Of a stretch of DNA of 64,000 nt, positions 9,971 to 18,411 are shown in pieces (position 1 is the stretch's first letter; each line of letters starts with the position of its first letter). A program made the translations under genes and the position numbers. This stretch comes from Phycisphaerales bacterium. Its GTDB lineage: Bacteria; Planctomycetota; Phycisphaerae; Phycisphaerales; UBA1924. Where the stretch lies: contig JAVJVK010000004.1 in the NCBI GenBank assembly GCA_040221175.1, forward strand, positions 852,268 to 916,267, written 5' to 3'. The notes below the pieces were generated by a model. The model was not told where the DNA came from and ran no database searches. It saw only the letters and a list, made by a program, of their open reading frames with translations.

Positions 9971-10487
9971 GGTCTTCTCCATTGCTGTTGCTGCGCTGCG
10001 AGCGCTTCGCCATGCCGCCGGCGACGCACTCTCGATCGCTGCGTTGTTCGGGGCGGCCCATCGCCCCCCGCGTGGTCCACCGGCAACCGCGAGTCCCGGC
10101 AACGTGGAACTGCGCATGCGGCCGCACGCCGTACCGCTCAACGTTAGCTCGATCCCGACGGTATCGCCCGAGGAAGGAGGCCGTCACGCGGCGCCGGGGG
10201 CAACGCAGCGCTGAAGGCGGGAAGGACCATGTAAGTTGGTCGTTGTGTGGGCGTTCATCGTCCCCCATCGACGGGAGAAGCCCGTAGAAGGCTCCGCCGT
10301 GACACGGCAATGCCACCCCGCCAGCAGGGCGACAAAGCAGGGCGACAAGGCGATCCCGTCACCCGGCCGGATCGGCCAGCATGGCCTCGGGGCGCTCACC
10401 GAGCCCGGCCCGCCACTGGGCGGCGGCCTCACGGGCCGGTTTTTCGCGCGTGCTCCACCCGAGCTTCTTCCTGGATCCCGCCCCGAT
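9971..10487. other. 517-base gap with no recognised gene
   Basis: Between the FKBP start and the end of the dockerin-tailed gene at 10488 no frame shows a recognisable protein or a start with a Shine-Dalgarno. Apart from the hairpin at 10405-10444 and the unassigned FKBP promoter, I see nothing specific. Confidence 0.5.
10405..10444 (+). terminator. Hairpin with T-run
   Basis: CCGGCCCG (10405-10412) pairs with CGGGCCGG (10432-10439), followed by five T. The T-run orients it on the plus strand, yet no plus-strand gene precedes it, so it may stop antisense transcription or mark a lost gene. Confidence 0.35.
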
Positions 10488-11879
10488 TCATGGGCAGCCG
10501 GCCTGGAAGGCGTTCTGAAAGGCCAGAAAGTCGAAGATCGTCAGCTCGCCGTCGCCGTCGAAGTCGGCCTCGCTCCTCCCGTCCTGGAAGAGGTTGGCGA
10601 AGACGAGGAAGTCGAAGATCGTGAGCGAGCCGTCGAGGTCGAGGTCTGCCTCGCAGATGAGGCAGCCGAGGTCGTAGGCGTGGACGAGGCCGACGGAGAA
10701 GCCGCCGAAGACTGCGTCGCCGGCTCCGATTGCAACATGGGATCCATTGGTCACCGTATCGATGCCGAAGCCGCCCGTACGGCCGGCGGCATCGATGCGT
10801 GCGGCCTGACTCCACGTGCCATCCGGGTCGCGACTGAATATGTATGAAGCGCCGTTGACGGAGCCAGATGTCTCGTCAACTGTGGCTGCGGTTAGCAGGC
10901 CGCCACTCATGTCAAGAGGAGAAAACCGATGGCCCTGGCCAGCCGGTTCATGCGTGATCTCTTGCGACAATATCCATTCCGTCCCATCGTGCTCGTAGAG
11001 ATACACGACACCCTGATCGACAAACGATCGATCGGCGAGCCCCCCCCCGATTGCGAGAGTGTGGCCGTTGTAGAGGATGCCGCCGCCGAACAACGGCCCA
11101 GAATCGATGGGCTCCGAAACATCGGGCGGCACGATTCGCTGGTCGAATTCAAACTCATCTTCGGCCGAGCGCCGGTACACAAAGAGTGATCCGCCAAGGA
11201 ACATTTCAGTCTCGTCAGCTGGCGCTCCAACAAACAGCCACTCGCCACTCAGCAGGAAATCGAGACCAAATTCTGCTGATCGAGGGAGGGGCGATGGAAT
11301 CGTCTGCGCCAGATGCCAGCCATCGGTGGACTTCTCATAAATAAGCAGTTGCTGTAACGGGCGATACTGGCGCAGGATCGCTGTGTCGTTCTCCAGCGCC
11401 ACCACGCCCCCAAAGCCCTGTCGTAACGTTGGTTCGCTCGGGCGAAACTGAAAGACTTCTCGCCATTGCTCCCCGTCGTGCTCATAGAGATACGACTTGC
11501 CAGCCGGCTCACCATTGACAACGGCCCCGCCAGCACCCACGAGCAACCGATCGCCATCGCGGCTGAACGATCCACCGAACCCCGAGCCAACCGTGATGTC
11601 CGGCGGCACGATGTGCTGCGTGCGTTGCCACAAGCCGTCGCCATCGAGCTCAAACACGTGCAGCGCGCCGGTACCGCAGTCGAACGGATCCGGGCAGAGT
11701 GTGGGCTCGCCAGGGTTGCCGATGAAGAGGAACCGGTCGTCCATCAACATCCTGGAACCGAAGCTCCCGCCCTCGGGCATGCCCAGTGGCTCGAGCGTCT
11801 GCGGCTCGCATTGCGAGAAAGCGGCCGCTGCGGGGCCAAGAAGGGCCATGATGCCAACGGCGCTGTTGGGGATGCGCAT
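10488..11879 (-). CDS. Secreted beta-propeller-like protein with duplicated dockerin-like tail
   Basis: A 463-residue secreted protein. A signal peptide (VGIMALLGPAAAAFSQ) is followed by repeated blades of the type 'LLVGAGGAVVNGEPAGKSYLYEHDG' in short form: GALHVFELDGDG, SYLYEHDGEQW, LFVYRRSAEDEF, VVYLYEHDGTEW. This resembles FG-GAP/integrin-like propeller repeats that record a quantity and a display string. The C terminus has two calcium-loop halves, DLDGSLTIFDFLVFANLF and DFDGDGELTIFDFLAFQN, ending AGCP, the tail shared by five proteins in this window. It should be exported and anchored outside. Start at ATG 11879, with GAAGG upstream; a longer open frame upstream lacks a signal peptide. 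Confidence 0.8.
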   Translation of the reverse strand: MRIPNSAVGIMALLGPAAAAFSQCEPQTLEPLGMPEGGSFGSRMLMDDRFLFIGNPGEPTLCPDPFDCGTGALHVFELDGDGLWQRTQHIVPPDITVGSGFGGSFSRDGDRLLVGAGGAVVNGEPAGKSYLYEHDGEQWREVFQFRPSEPTLRQGFGGVVALENDTAILRQYRPLQQLLIYEKSTDGWHLAQTIPSPLPRSAEFGLDFLLSGEWLFVGAPADETEMFLGGSLFVYRRSAEDEFEFDQRIVPPDVSEPIDSGPLFGGGILYNGHTLAIGGGLADRSFVDQGVVYLYEHDGTEWILSQEITHEPAGQGHRFSPLDMSGGLLTAATVDETSGSVNGASYIFSRDPDGTWSQAARIDAAGRTGGFGIDTVTNGSHVAIGAGDAVFGGFSVGLVHAYDLGCLICEADLDLDGSLTIFDFLVFANLFQDGRSEADFDGDGELTIFDFLAFQNAFQAGCP

Positions 11880-11974
11880 GCCTTCATTGTGACGCAAACG
11901 GGGAACGATTGCAAGGCCATTCCACGCCGCGCCCGTCTCCGATAATGGTCCATCGCTCCCGCTGCGAAAGGATC

Positions 11975-12174
11975 GATGCACGCGACACCTGGCTCATCGA
12001 GAACGACGTCGCCTGCAACAACGCCAACCTCAACGGCGACGGGAACGTCGATACGTTCGACATGGCCATGTTCAACGACCTGTTCTCGCTGGGCGCCCGC
12101 CGGGTGGACATGGACATGGCGATACCGACGCAGCGATCTATCAGAACGCCTCCGACGCGGCGACGGGGCCGTAG
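11975..12174 (+). pseudogene. Frameshifted fragment of a type I dockerin domain
   Basis: The plus strand reads ACNNANLNGDGNVDTFDMAM then FNDLFSLGA, a typical first dockerin half with the calcium ligands D/N-G-D-G-x-V-D. After VDMDM the frame must slip to give GDTDAAIYQNASDAATGP and a TAG at 12172-12174, which is a second dockerin half. No protein body or credible start lies upstream; the fragment begins abruptly next to the divergent gene start at 11879. This is a broken C terminus left by deletion or rearrangement. The motif type (VDTFDMAMF) differs from the FDFLAFQ type of the intact genes. Confidence 0.6.
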
Positions 12175-12201
12175 GCCTGCCGCCCCAGAGCGTCCCTCGC
12201 C

Positions 12202-12226
12202 ACGGCCCGCCCGCGCGGGCCGTTTC
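12202..12226 (+). terminator. Strong hairpin terminator after the dockerin fragment
   Basis: ACGGCCCGC (12202-12210) pairs perfectly with GCGGGCCGT (12215-12223) around a CCGC loop, followed by TTTCT. It lies 28 bases after the dockerin fragment's stop and is probably its surviving terminator. Confidence 0.65.
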
Positions 12227-12368
12227 TCGTGGCCGTGGGGGCACGCCCACCCCTCCGCGTCCGCGGCCGGAGCTGGTGGGGGCGTTCGGGGGCGGGCCGC
12301 GGACGCCCGGGGGACACGCCCGGACGCCGAGGGACCGCCCGCCAAAGCTCGCACGCCATCTTTCAACA

Positions 12369-12536
12369 CTCGGACCTCGTCCCCCAACGCTCGGAGCCCA
12401 CCCCCGGACGCTCGGCCGTGGAGTCCGAACGCTCGGAGCCCGTCCCCGAACGCTTGGACCTCTCCCCTGAACGCTCGGACCTCGTCCCCGAACGCTCGGA
12501 GTTCGTCCCCGAGCGTTCGGAGTTCGAGTCCGAGCG
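12369..12536. repeat. 21-bp tandem repeat (minisatellite), eight units
   Basis: Eight imperfect 21-base units follow the pattern CTCGGACCTCGTCCCCGAACG. The starts CTCGGAG and CTCGGAC alternate and the ends are mostly GAACG or GAGCG. Because 21 is divisible by 3, both strands stay open: plus reads a 7-residue unit like SEFVPER, minus one like LRAFGDE. It lies 227 bases before the start of the helix-turn-helix/AP2 gene, and the plus frame is continuous with that gene. Whether it is translated is unclear; I treat it as a non-coding repeat. Confidence 0.75.
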
Positions 12537-12762
12537 GATTGCCGGCGGGGCCCGACCGCCCCCACGACGCGCCAGGGCGGTTTTTCAGGGTTTTCACGGT
12601 TGGGTTCTGGATGGAAAGGGCCATGTTCGGGTTTTTGGGTTTGGGTGGGCCTTGACGGCACGCTTCGTGGCCGCGACGCGCAGCATCTGCCGAGCCCGCG
12701 ACCAGAGCCCCGGCGGCCGGGATCGGCCAAAGCCGGCCCCATCGAACGCCGATAAGCCCGGC

Positions 12763-15390
12763 ATGACCCAGAAGCAGACCGATCGATGCGCCCCCGCCCA
12801 GCCCGCCACGGACCCGGCCAACGACCCGGCCAATGACCCGGCCAGCGAACCGACCAACTCGCCCACCGGCGAGCCGGCGACCTACACGCTCAAGCAGGCC
12901 GCGGCGATGGTCGGCCTGACGCCCGACGCGTGGGCGAGCTGGCAGAAGCGCGGGCTGCTGCCCAGGGGCACGATCGGCCGAGGCGGCGAGCACAACCGCC
13001 CGGTCCGGCTCTTTACGCAGGCCGAGGTCGACGCCGCCCGCGCGGCCGTGGAGCGAACGGAGCCGGCCACGCCCGAGCACACGATCTCGTACAACGAGGT
13101 CGTCGACATGCTGGGCATCTCCAAGTCGCGCATGTACGAGATGATCAAGAGCGGCCGCTTCCCCCCCGGCCGCTGGACGGCGCCCGACAAGGCCACCGGC
13201 ACGGGCGGGCGCCGCAAGATGTTCAGCCCTGCCGAGGTCGACCAGGCCCGCGCGGCGCTGGCCGCGTTCATGAACCAGGGGCCCACGATCGATGGCGAGC
13301 CGGCCGTGACGCTGCAAGAGGCCGCCCAGCGCATCGGCCTCTCGCGCACGCAGTGGTACGCCTGGCAGAAGAAGGGCTGGGTTCCCATGGGCACGCCCCG
13401 CACGTGGCCGGGCTCCATGGGCAAGGAGCAGGTGTACACCCGGGCCCAGATCGACGCCCTGGAGGCGTCGCTGCAACGCGGCGAGCACCCGGGCGCCGGC
13501 CACGTCGCGACCGAGCGGCACACGATCACCCACCAGGAGGCGGCGCGCCTGGCGGGCGTGGGCGTCCACGCGTGGCACGAGCTGAGCCAGCGCGGGCAGC
13601 TGCCCGAGGGGCGCTGGACGCCCAACCCCAAGGGAACCGGCAAGGGCGGCCTGCGCAAGCTGTACACGCCCGAGGACGTCGAGGCCCTCAAGCGGGCCAT
13701 GGCAAGGCTCGAGGCCGAGCGGCGGCCGACCATCGACGGCAGGCCGGCCCTGACCGTGCTGGAGGCCTGCGAGAAGATCAACATCTCACGCCCGCTGTGG
13801 TACCTGTGGGATCGCAAGGGCTGGCTGCCCGAGGCCCACAAGGCCGCCCGCGACGCCAGCGGCAAGAGCATCAACCTCTACACGCCCGAGCAGATCGACG
13901 AGCTCAAGGCCTCGATCGACCGGGGCGAGCACCCGGGCGCGCAGGGGCGCGGCACGGCCGAGCACACCATCACCCGCGCCAAGGCGGCGAAGATGCTGGG
14001 CATCACCGTGTCGATGTGGTCGACCTGGGAGAAGGAGGGGCTGGTGCCTAGGGGCGTGCAGCCGCCGCTGTCTCCCACGCTGGGCACCGGCGGCAGCAGG
14101 CACGTGTGGACGCCCGCGCAGGTCGAAGAAGTGCGCGCGAAGGCGACCGAGCTCGGCATCCTCGAGCCCCCCGCCACGCCCGAGCACACGCTGACGCGCG
14201 CCGACGCCGCCGCGCTCGTGGGCATCTCCGAGGCCACGTGGACGTACTGGTGCCGGCGGGGCGTGGTCCCGCGCGGGTGCTGGCGCACGAACCCCAAGGG
14301 CTCGGGCCACGGCGGGCTGCGGCGGATGCATTCGCACGAGGAAGTACGACAGGCCCGGGCGGCGCTGGACGCCATCGGCTTCGGCCACGCCGAGGACGCC
14401 ACCGACGCGCACACCGTGAGTCAGGCCGAGGCGGCCAGGCTGCTGGGCATCGAGACCGGATCGGTGCCCAAGTGGGAGAAGCGGGGCCTCTTGCCCAGGG
14501 GCGCATGGGGCCGGCGCGGCAAGCGCGGCTCGCTGCAGAAGCTCTACACGCCCCAGCAGGTCGAGGAGGCCCGCAGGGCGGCGATCGCGCAGGGCGTCCG
14601 CTGCTTCGCCAAGGCGACGAGCGAGCACACCCACACCCGCCAGCAGGCGGCGCGGTTCATCGGCGTGCCGTTTTCCACGTGGTCGCACTGGGAGCACCAG
14701 GGCCGCACGCCGGTGGGCGCGTGGGGACGTGCCCCCGACGGCAAGAGCCGCTGCAAGATGTACACGCTCGCCGAGCTCGAGGCGTTCGCCGAGGAACTGG
14801 AGAAGCTGCACAAGCCCTACGCCGACCCGGATCGACCGGGCGTGGTCCGCGTGCCGATCCGCACCGGCAAGGGACGGATGGAGGCGCTCATCGATTCGGG
14901 CGACCTGCATCTGGTCGAGGGCAAGAACTGGAACCTCTCCGAGCGGGCCGACGGGTCTCCAACCGCGGGCGCGGTCGTCCTGTCGACCATGACCGGGCGG
15001 ATGAAGCCGCTCAAGCAGTTCATCACTGGCGTCAGCGGCCGGAGTTGCTGCGTCCGCCACGCCAACGGCGACTTCCTGGACTGCCGGCGCGAGAACCTGG
15101 TCGTGCTGGACCTCGCCCAGAGGTCGCACGGGAACCGGAAGATCAAGGTGCGGGCCGGCTACGAGACGACGTCAAGGTACAAGGGCGTGTGTTGGGACGA
15201 AGATCGCGGAAAGTGGCTGGCCCAGATCAGCAAGGAGGGCGTGCACCGGCACCTGGGCCGCTTCGACGACGAGATCGACGCCGCCGACGCCTACGACAAC
15301 GCCGCGCGCGAGCTCTTCGGCGAGCACGCGTTCCTGAACTTCGACGGCATCGTGGACCGGACCGAGGAGGAGCCCAAGTCCGCCGCGTAG
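12763..15390 (+). CDS. Mosaic DNA-binding protein: nine tandem helix-turn-helix units, degenerate HNH, AP2 domain
   Basis: After a Thr/Pro/Asp-rich arm (residues 1-39), nine units of 66-77 residues run from about 40 to 690, starting near 40, 106, 182, 253, 330, 401, 475, 550 and 622. Each has a MerR/excisionase-like helix-turn-helix (HTITRAKAAKMLGIT, then a W..W and a KRGLLPRG wing) and a short helix after YTP or FTP. Units 3 and 5 share the spacer IDG(E/R)PA and the end RGEHPGA, so units 2-3 and 4-5 look like a duplicated pair. Residues about 691-800 resemble an HNH homing-endonuclease domain (RHANGDFLDCRRENL) in which the usual DH is RH and LDN is LDC, so nuclease activity is doubtful. The end is a good AP2 domain (RYKGVCWDEDRGKWLAQI, then LGRFDDEIDAADAYD). 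I know of no named family with this layout. ATG at 12763 lacks a strong Shine-Dalgarno, and the frame is open for 500 bases upstream. Confidence 0.85.
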   Translation: MTQKQTDRCAPAQPATDPANDPANDPASEPTNSPTGEPATYTLKQAAAMVGLTPDAWASWQKRGLLPRGTIGRGGEHNRPVRLFTQAEVDAARAAVERTEPATPEHTISYNEVVDMLGISKSRMYEMIKSGRFPPGRWTAPDKATGTGGRRKMFSPAEVDQARAALAAFMNQGPTIDGEPAVTLQEAAQRIGLSRTQWYAWQKKGWVPMGTPRTWPGSMGKEQVYTRAQIDALEASLQRGEHPGAGHVATERHTITHQEAARLAGVGVHAWHELSQRGQLPEGRWTPNPKGTGKGGLRKLYTPEDVEALKRAMARLEAERRPTIDGRPALTVLEACEKINISRPLWYLWDRKGWLPEAHKAARDASGKSINLYTPEQIDELKASIDRGEHPGAQGRGTAEHTITRAKAAKMLGITVSMWSTWEKEGLVPRGVQPPLSPTLGTGGSRHVWTPAQVEEVRAKATELGILEPPATPEHTLTRADAAALVGISEATWTYWCRRGVVPRGCWRTNPKGSGHGGLRRMHSHEEVRQARAALDAIGFGHAEDATDAHTVSQAEAARLLGIETGSVPKWEKRGLLPRGAWGRRGKRGSLQKLYTPQQVEEARRAAIAQGVRCFAKATSEHTHTRQQAARFIGVPFSTWSHWEHQGRTPVGAWGRAPDGKSRCKMYTLAELEAFAEELEKLHKPYADPDRPGVVRVPIRTGKGRMEALIDSGDLHLVEGKNWNLSERADGSPTAGAVVLSTMTGRMKPLKQFITGVSGRSCCVRHANGDFLDCRRENLVVLDLAQRSHGNRKIKVRAGYETTSRYKGVCWDEDRGKWLAQISKEGVHRHLGRFDDEIDAADAYDNAARELFGEHAFLNFDGIVDRTEEEPKSAA

Positions 15391-15441
15391 CACGCGGGCG
15401 ACCGCCCTCGGTCTCCCCTTCGTCTCTCCGTCTCTTCCCAA

Positions 15442-17331
15442 CTACCTCCGCCCGAACATCTTCTCCAGGTCGCGCATCGTCAGCCGCACCGAGGTCGGCC
15501 GGCCGTGCGGGCAGCTCGCGCTGCGTTCGACCTTCTCGCGGAGTTCCAATAAAGCGCTGAGCTCCTGGTCGCTCAGGGCGTCGCCCGCCTTGACGGCGGC
15601 CTTGCAGGCCATCATGTCCAGGACCTCGCGCAGCGCGTCCTCCTGGTCGCGGGGCAGGTCGTCCTTTTCCAACAGATCGCCCATGAAGTCGGCCGGGTCG
15701 ACGCCTCGGCTGAACAAGAGGCTCGGGAAGGCGTGCACCGCCACGCGCGTGGGGCCGGCGCTCGTGGCGTCGATGCCCAGCGTTGCCAGGATGGGCGCCA
15801 GGGCTTCGAGCTTCTCGGGCGCGTCGGCGACGCCGATCATGGCGGGGGTCAGGAGCCGCTGGCTCTCCAGGGTTCCCTGGCTGGCGACGCGGCTGCGCAA
15901 CGCCTCGAACATGACGCGCTCGTGCAGCGCGTGCTGGTCGATGATGACCACGCCGTCCTCGTCGTGGGCAACGAGGTAGCTGTCGCGGATCTGCATGGCC
16001 TGGATCGAATGGGCCCGGCGCATCCACGGGCCGTCGGGGGCGCGGTCGATGCCGGCGGGCGCCGCGTCCTTCGTTTCGACCTGCGCTCCGGGCGTCCTCG
16101 CCTCGGGGGGCTCGGGTCGGTTCAGGACCGCGTGCACCTCGGCCTCGGTGAATCGGTTCGCCTGTTCACGCGCGGCCTGGGTCAGGTCGCCGGCCTGCGG
16201 TCCCCGGAAGATGGCGCCGTCGGCGGGCACGAAGGGCTGCCAGGGTCGCGCGATGCCGCCACCGAAGGACCCGACGTCGTCGAGCGAGGCCGTCAGGTCC
16301 GCGCCCGCCAGCGCCTCGCGCACCGAGCCGTGCACCGCCGCGTGGATGGCCGACGAATCGCGGAAGCGGACTTCCGCTTTCGCCGGGTGCACGTTCACGT
16401 CGACCATCGAGGGGTCCACGTCGATCAGCAGCACGGCGACGGGGTGGCGGCCCGGCTCGATGAGCCCGCGGTAGGCCTCTCGCAATGCGTGCGCAATGCT
16501 CGCGTCGCGGATCACGCGCCCGTTCAGCACGATCCACTGGCCCTTGGCGTTGCCGCGCGCCGCGTGCGGGCGGCCGACCAGGCCCCAGAGGTTCACGTTG
16601 TACGTCTCGGCGGCCAGGCCCTTCGCCTCGATCATCGCCTCGGCCAGGTCCTGGCCCAGGATCGACCGCACGCGCTGCGGGGCGCTCTGATCCGCCGGCA
16701 GGTCGAGGGTGGCGTGCCCGTCGCACACGAGCGTGAAGCCGATGGCCGGGCGGGCGAGGGCGAGTCCCTTGACGGCGTCGACGCAGCGCTGCTTCTCGGT
16801 CTGGGCGGTGCGCAGGAACTTCCGCCGCGCGGGCGTGTTGAAGAACAGGTTGCGCACCTCGATGACCGTGCCCGGAGCGCCGCCGGCGGGACGAGGCCCG
16901 TCGACGTCCTTGCCCTCGACGCGCAGCTCGCAGGCCTCCCGCGCCCCCCGCGTGCGCGAGCGGATGCGCAGCCGGCTGACGCTCGCGATGCTCGCCAGCG
17001 CCTCGCCGCGGAAGCCCATCGTCGCCACGGCGTCCAGGTCGTCGGGCGAAGTGATCTTGCTGGTCGCGTGCGGGGCAACGGCCATCGGAAGCTGGTCGGG
17101 GCTCATGCCGCAGCCGTCGTCGGCCACGCGGACCAGCTCGATGCCGCCGGCCTCCAGCTCGATGCGCACCTTCGTGGCCCCGGCGTCCAGCGCGTTCTCG
17201 ACGAGTTCCTTGACCACCGAGGCCGGCCGCTCGACGACCTCGCCCGCGGCGATCTGGTTGATGACCAGGGGGTCGAGCGCGCGGATCTCGGGCAGCGTAT
17301 CGATGGCCTGGTGCGTGGAAGGAGCGGGCAT
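15442..17331 (-). CDS. mutL: DNA mismatch repair protein MutL
   Basis: MutL couples mismatch recognition by MutS to strand removal. The N-terminal GHKL ATPase shows the AAGEVVERP motif with ENALDAGA, DDGCGM, and TMGFRGEALASI. The C-terminal domain carries DQHALHERVMFE, matching the DQHA-x2-E-x4-E endonuclease motif, plus ACKAAVKAGD and CPHGRP, so this is the nicking type found in bacteria without MutH. Two ATGs compete: 17340 and 17331. A TACGAT hexamer overlaps the first, so I place the start at 17331 (leaderless), giving 629 residues. Divergent from the CysQ-like gene, convergent with the AP2 gene. Confidence 0.95.
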   Translation of the reverse strand: MPAPSTHQAIDTLPEIRALDPLVINQIAAGEVVERPASVVKELVENALDAGATKVRIELEAGGIELVRVADDGCGMSPDQLPMAVAPHATSKITSPDDLDAVATMGFRGEALASIASVSRLRIRSRTRGAREACELRVEGKDVDGPRPAGGAPGTVIEVRNLFFNTPARRKFLRTAQTEKQRCVDAVKGLALARPAIGFTLVCDGHATLDLPADQSAPQRVRSILGQDLAEAMIEAKGLAAETYNVNLWGLVGRPHAARGNAKGQWIVLNGRVIRDASIAHALREAYRGLIEPGRHPVAVLLIDVDPSMVDVNVHPAKAEVRFRDSSAIHAAVHGSVREALAGADLTASLDDVGSFGGGIARPWQPFVPADGAIFRGPQAGDLTQAAREQANRFTEAEVHAVLNRPEPPEARTPGAQVETKDAAPAGIDRAPDGPWMRRAHSIQAMQIRDSYLVAHDEDGVVIIDQHALHERVMFEALRSRVASQGTLESQRLLTPAMIGVADAPEKLEALAPILATLGIDATSAGPTRVAVHAFPSLLFSRGVDPADFMGDLLEKDDLPRDQEDALREVLDMMACKAAVKAGDALSDQELSALLELREKVERSASCPHGRPTSVRLTMRDLEKMFGRR

Positions 17332-17338
17332 CCGCGGC

Positions 17339-17344
17339 ATCGTA
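17339..17344 (-). promoter_or_regulatory. -10-like TACGAT for mutL
   Basis: TACGAT on the minus strand lies 7 bases before ATG 17331 and covers the alternative ATG at 17340. Confidence 0.4.
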
Positions 17345-17359
17345 GGAGCGGCCCGGGGC

Positions 17360-17365
17360 TACGCT
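17360..17365 (+). promoter_or_regulatory. -10-like TACGCT for the CysQ-like gene
   Basis: TACGCT ends 5 bases before ATG 17371, no Shine-Dalgarno. It lies 15 bases from the divergent mutL hexamer. Confidence 0.45.
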
Positions 17366-17370
17366 GGTCG

Positions 17371-18402
17371 ATGCCGACCAACGCCAACACCATCGACACC
17401 GCCGCCGCCGCGCGGGCCGCCCGCGAGGCGGTCTTCCAGGCCGCCGCCGTCTGCCGGGCCGTGCAGGCCCGCCTGGACGACCTGCGGGCCATCACCAAGG
17501 ACGACAAGAGCCCGGTGACCATCGCCGACTTTGCCAGCCAGGCGGTCGTGGCCAAGGTCCTCCAGCAGCACCTGGGCGCCTCGATCGTGCTTGTGGGCGA
17601 AGAGGGCAGCGAATACCTCCGCCAGCCCGAGCACGCGGCCCACCTGAGGGCCGCCCTCGAGGCTGCCCACGAGGCCTGGCCCGAGGCGACCGAGGAGGAG
17701 TTCCTCGATGCCATCGACGCGGGCGATGCCGAGCCCACGGGCGACCACTGCTACTGGACGCTGGACCCCATCGACGGCACGAAGGGCTTCCTGCGCGGCC
17801 AGCAGTACGCGGTGGCCCTCGCATGGCTGGACCACGGCGTGCCAAGCGTGGGCGCCATGGCCTGCCCCAACCTGCCTACCTCCCACGATGCGCCCCTGGA
17901 CGCGGTCGACCCGCACGGCAGCATCTACCTGAGCGTCGCCGGCGAGGGCACGCTCGAGGCGCCGCTGCACGACTCCAAGGCCGACGCCACACGCATCCTG
18001 CGCAAGGACCTGGCGCCCGACGAGCCCGTGAGCGCGTGCATGTCGGTCGAGAAGGCCCACAGCAGCACCGACGACACGGCGCGCGTCATGGCGCTCGTCG
18101 GCCCCGAGCGCGAGCCGGCCAGGCTCGACAGCCAGTGCAAGTACGCCGTCGTCGCCCGCGGCCAGGCCGACGCCTACCTGCGCCTGCCCACCAGGAAGGG
18201 CTACGTCGAGCGCATCTGGGACCACGCCGCCGGCTCGCTGGTGGCCACCGAGGCCGGCTGCGTCGTCAGCGACGTGGCGGGCATGCCCCTGGACTTCAAG
18301 CACGGCAAGGGCCTGGAGCGCAACCGCGGCATCGTCTGCGCCCCGCCCAGCGTGCACGAGCGGGTGATCCGGGCGATCAAGGAACTGGGGCTGCTGGGCT
18401 GA
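17371..18402 (+). CDS. 3'(2'),5'-bisphosphate nucleotidase / inositol monophosphatase family (CysQ/HAL2-like)
   Basis: A 343-residue lithium-sensitive phosphatase. Metal and substrate motifs are visible: VGEEGSE (about 75-81), DPIDGTKGF (132-140) and WDHAAGSLVATEAGC near the end. The insert between the first two motifs and the KSPVTIADF opening resemble HAL2/CysQ enzymes, which remove the by-product 3'-phosphoadenosine 5'-phosphate during sulfate assimilation. Other inositol-phosphatase substrates cannot be excluded. No sulfate-assimilation gene is adjacent. Preceded by TACGCT 5 bases before ATG. Confidence 0.85.
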   Translation: MPTNANTIDTAAAARAAREAVFQAAAVCRAVQARLDDLRAITKDDKSPVTIADFASQAVVAKVLQQHLGASIVLVGEEGSEYLRQPEHAAHLRAALEAAHEAWPEATEEEFLDAIDAGDAEPTGDHCYWTLDPIDGTKGFLRGQQYAVALAWLDHGVPSVGAMACPNLPTSHDAPLDAVDPHGSIYLSVAGEGTLEAPLHDSKADATRILRKDLAPDEPVSACMSVEKAHSSTDDTARVMALVGPEREPARLDSQCKYAVVARGQADAYLRLPTRKGYVERIWDHAAGSLVATEAGCVVSDVAGMPLDFKHGKGLERNRGIVCAPPSVHERVIRAIKELGLLG

Positions 18403-18411
18403 GCGGGCAGT

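Noticed and set aside
12369-12536. CRISPR array
   Set aside because: The repeats are short, contiguous and without spacers, so it is a minisatellite.
11884-13578. Long minus-strand frame across the 21-base repeat and the start of the array gene
   Set aside because: It is open because GC-rich sequence lacks stops. It is antisense to the helix-turn-helix units and has no start signal or family match. The heptad look comes from the 21-base repeat.
13786-15129. Minus-strand frame of 447 codons opposite the array gene
   Set aside because: It is a mirror of the conserved plus-strand domains, with Arg/Pro/Ala-biased composition and no recognisable motif.
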